NCBI GenBank assembly: GCA_944385775.1
Contig: CALWYM010000002.1
Location: 1-7,298 of the forward strand
DNA: 7,298 nt
Source of the DNA: an uncultured Oscillospiraceae bacterium
GTDB lineage: Bacteria > Bacillota > Clostridia > Oscillospirales > Oscillospiraceae
Direction of reading: 5' to 3'
Shown one piece after another: positions 5,236 through 7,298 of this stretch. The notes below the pieces were generated by a model. The model searched no databases. It worked only from the letters and a program-made list of their open reading frames with translations, and had not been told where the DNA came from. The position numbers and the translations under genes were made by a program. Numbering within the stretch: the stretch's first letter is position 1; each line of letters begins with the position of its first letter.

Positions 5236-7298
5236 CTAATCCATCTGATCTTCTTTTTCATCATACGCCACACCGATAACATCATCAATAGTAGATGCGA
5301 AGATAAAGTTAAGCTTTTCCCTAACCGTCTGGTCAATTTCAGATAGGTCCGGCTCATTTTCTTTAGGAACTATCACCGTCTTTATGCCGTACCTAAGGGC
5401 TGCCATGGTCTTTTCCTTAAGTCCGCCTATGGGCAGCACCCTGCCGGAAAGTGTTATCTCACCGGTCATGGCTATATCTCTTCTGACCGGCTTTCCCGTA
5501 AGCGCAGAGATTACCGCAGTTGAAATAGTTATACCAGCCGATGGTCCGTCCTTCGGAACTGCCCCCTCCGGGAAATGGAGATGTATATCTGTATTCTTGT
5601 AAAATTCCTTATCAATACCCAGCTTATCACATCTGGCTCTTATACAGGTTATTGCAGCCTGGGCTGATTCTTTCATTACATCGCCCAAATTACCGGTTAA
5701 TACTGTCTTCCCGGTACCTTCCAGTGAAACAGCCTCTACCTCAAGGATTTCTCCCCCTACGCTGGTCCACGCAAGACCGTTTACAACTCCCACAGCATCC
5801 TTTCCGGCAAGACTGTCCGGCTTGAATTTTTTCGGACCCAAAAGCTCCTCAAGATCTGATTCACGTACAGTAAGTCCCTTTACAAGCCCGGTAGCAATCT
5901 TGGCATCGGTCTTACGGCAAATTGCCGCAAGCTCACGTTCAAGCTGACGTACTCCCGATTCCCTTGTATATCCTGTTATGATTTCTCTTAGTACATTATC
6001 AGATATTCTCAGCTTCCTGCCGTCAAGACCATGCTTTTTTCTCTGCTTTGGTAGAAGAAATTTCTTTGCAATCTGAAGCTTTTCCTCATCTGTATAGCTT
6101 GAAAGCTCAATTATTTCCATACGGTCAAGCAGCGGTCTCGGTATTGTGTCTGTGGTATTTGCAGTTGTTATAAATAGTACCTCTGAAAGGTCAAAGGGAA
6201 TTTCAAGGTAATGATCCCTAAAAGATGTATTCTGCTCAGGATCCAGCGCCTCAAGGAGAGCCGATGACGGATCTCCCCTGTAATCTCTTCCAAGCTTATC
6301 TATTTCATCAAGCAAAAGCAGGGGATTTTTCGATTTTGACTGTGCTATCGCTACCATAATCCGTCCCGGCATAGCTCCCACGTATGTCTTTCTGTGTCCT
6401 CTTATTTCGGCCTCATCGTGAACTCCGCCAAGACTCATTCTGGCAAGCTTTCTGTTAGTGGCATGAGCTATGCTTATAGCAATGGACGTTTTTCCCACGC
6501 CGGGAGGACCTACAAAGCAAAGGATTGCCCCCTTAACATCAGGCGCCATTTTACGCACAGAAAGGTACTCTATTATTCTATCCTTAACCTGCTGGAGGCC
6601 AAAGTGCTCCTTATCAAGAATGCTGCGGGCCGAGTCAATATCAAGTCTCTCCTCAGTGCTTTCGTTCCACGGAAGCTCAAGCACAGCGTCAAGATAGCCT
6701 CTTATAACCGACGACTCAGAAGAACCAAAGGGCTGCTTGGCAAGTTTATCCGTTTCCTTAAGAAGCTTTTGCTCAATTTCTGACGGAAGTTTCGCTTCAC
6801 TTATTTTCTGCCTGTACTCGTCAATTTCGGAAAACTCGTCCTCTCCGAGCTCGCTCTGGAGCATTTTCACCTGCTCACGAATCATATTTTCGCGCTGATT
6901 AGTGGCAAACTGCTGATGAAGTTTCCCGTTTATCTCACGCTCTACCTTGAGTATTTCCGTTTCTCTTAACAGCATTTTTGAAAGTTCATCAATCCGAACC
7001 ATAGGGTTGTCAATTTCCAAAATGCTCTGTTTGACAACAAAGCTTACGTCCAGATTCTGAGCTATGTAGTTTGAAATATATTCAAGGTCGTCCTTTAACG
7101 TGAGATTAACAAAAATTTCCGGAATCATTGCATTTGTATACGCAGCATAATCGCTATACAGGGAAATTGCATTGCGTATCTTGGCCTGATCTTCCACAGA
7201 TGAAAAATCATCCGCTTCCATTGGTTTCAGCGCACTTACAGTTCCTTTAATGGAAATATCATCATCTTTCACCTCAACAAGCTTTCCCCTGTAAAGCC
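5236..7298 (-). CDS. lon: ATP-dependent protease Lon (LonA type), 5' end cut by the window edge
   Basis: This is a cytoplasmic, homo-oligomeric AAA+ serine protease that unfolds and degrades damaged and regulatory proteins. The frame stays open to the right edge, giving 686 visible complete codons. The in-frame GTG at 7272 is not the real start, because homology-like sequence continues upstream of it. By comparison with E. coli Lon as I recall it, roughly the first 90-95 residues (most of the N-terminal substrate-binding domain) are missing. Numbering from the GTG, the order is: rest of the N-domain and its helical, coiled-coil-prone part (about 1-200); AAA+ module with Walker A GPPGVGKT at 255-262 and Walker B LLLLDEID at 318-325; then the protease domain. 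The catalytic Ser578 lies in PKDGPSAG and the catalytic Lys621 in GGLKEK, 43 residues apart as in E. coli S679/K722. All catalytic residues are intact. The stop TAG at 5238-5236 is 13 nt before engB, consistent with co-transcription; a lon-engB pair is common in bacteria. Confidence 0.98.
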   Translation of the reverse strand, partial: LYRGKLVEVKDDDISIKGTVSALKPMEADDFSSVEDQAKIRNAISLYSDYAAYTNAMIPEIFVNLTLKDDLEYISNYIAQNLDVSFVVKQSILEIDNPMVRIDELSKMLLRETEILKVEREINGKLHQQFATNQRENMIREQVKMLQSELGEDEFSEIDEYRQKISEAKLPSEIEQKLLKETDKLAKQPFGSSESSVIRGYLDAVLELPWNESTEERLDIDSARSILDKEHFGLQQVKDRIIEYLSVRKMAPDVKGAILCFVGPPGVGKTSIAISIAHATNRKLARMSLGGVHDEAEIRGHRKTYVGAMPGRIMVAIAQSKSKNPLLLLDEIDKLGRDYRGDPSSALLEALDPEQNTSFRDHYLEIPFDLSEVLFITTANTTDTIPRPLLDRMEIIELSSYTDEEKLQIAKKFLLPKQRKKHGLDGRKLRISDNVLREIITGYTRESGVRQLERELAAICRKTDAKIATGLVKGLTVRESDLEELLGPKKFKPDSLAGKDAVGVVNGLAWTSVGGEILEVEAVSLEGTGKTVLTGNLGDVMKESAQAAITCIRARCDKLGIDKEFYKNTDIHLHFPEGAVPKDGPSAGITISTAVISALTGKPVRRDIAMTGEITLSGRVLPIGGLKEKTMAALRYGIKTVIVPKENEPDLSEIDQTVREKLNFIFASTIDDVIGVAYDEKEDQMD

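Noticed and set aside
1..7298. Search for a novel defence, toxin-antitoxin, mobile or CRISPR-like system
   Set aside because: Every substantial minus-strand gene belongs to a conserved chromosomal family, there are no direct repeat arrays, transposase or integrase genes, and no tRNA or attachment-site-like signals.

Overview
The window is a dense run of genes that all lie on the minus strand, so it reads from right (7298) to left (1). The protein families (Lon, EngB/YsxC, a short M50 membrane protease, ScpA, ScpB, a DUF2953/YtfI-like protein, a GerW/YtfJ-like protein, a DacF/DacB-type D,D-carboxypeptidase and an RluB-type pseudouridine synthase) point to a chromosomal housekeeping region of a Gram-positive Firmicute, most likely in the Clostridia. 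The support for this is the ScpA-ScpB pair with YtfI/YtfJ homologues, strong purine-rich ribosome binding sites, and a base composition that looks like the low-to-mid 40s percent G+C in the lines I counted. The ScpA N-terminus resembles forms I associate with Oscillospirales/Ruminococcaceae, but that finer placement is only an impression.

Layout in transcription order: the 3' part of lon (7298-5236, start outside the window); engB/ysxC (5222-4635); a site-2-protease-family M50 peptidase (4623-3949); scpA (3937-3152); scpB (3171-2566, overlapping scpA by 20 nt); a DUF2953 membrane protein (2539-1928); a ytfJ/gerW-like gene (1950-1564, overlapping its predecessor by 23 nt); a dacF/dacB-type carboxypeptidase gene (1521-418); and the 5' part of an rluB-type gene (395-1, running off the left edge). 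No intergenic gap exceeds about 42 nt. I see no rho-independent terminator, tRNA, rRNA, mobile element, CRISPR array or convincing plus-strand gene.

The spacing suggests one long transcription unit, or overlapping units, joining protein quality control (Lon), ribosome assembly (EngB), intramembrane proteolysis (M50), chromosome condensation and segregation (ScpAB, the partners of SMC), peptidoglycan trimming (carboxypeptidase) and rRNA modification (RluB). The scpA-scpB...dac...rluB order recalls the Bacillus subtilis scpA-scpB-ypuI-dacB-spmA-spmB-rluB cluster. Here the ytfI/ytfJ-like pair stands where ypuI would be, and spmA/spmB are absent between the carboxypeptidase gene and rluB.

I found no evidence for a novel defence or mobile system. 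The most notable non-coding signal is a perfect 9-bp inverted repeat that puts the Shine-Dalgarno and start codon of the carboxypeptidase gene inside a potential hairpin. A weak sporulation-sigma-like promoter match lies just upstream of it.
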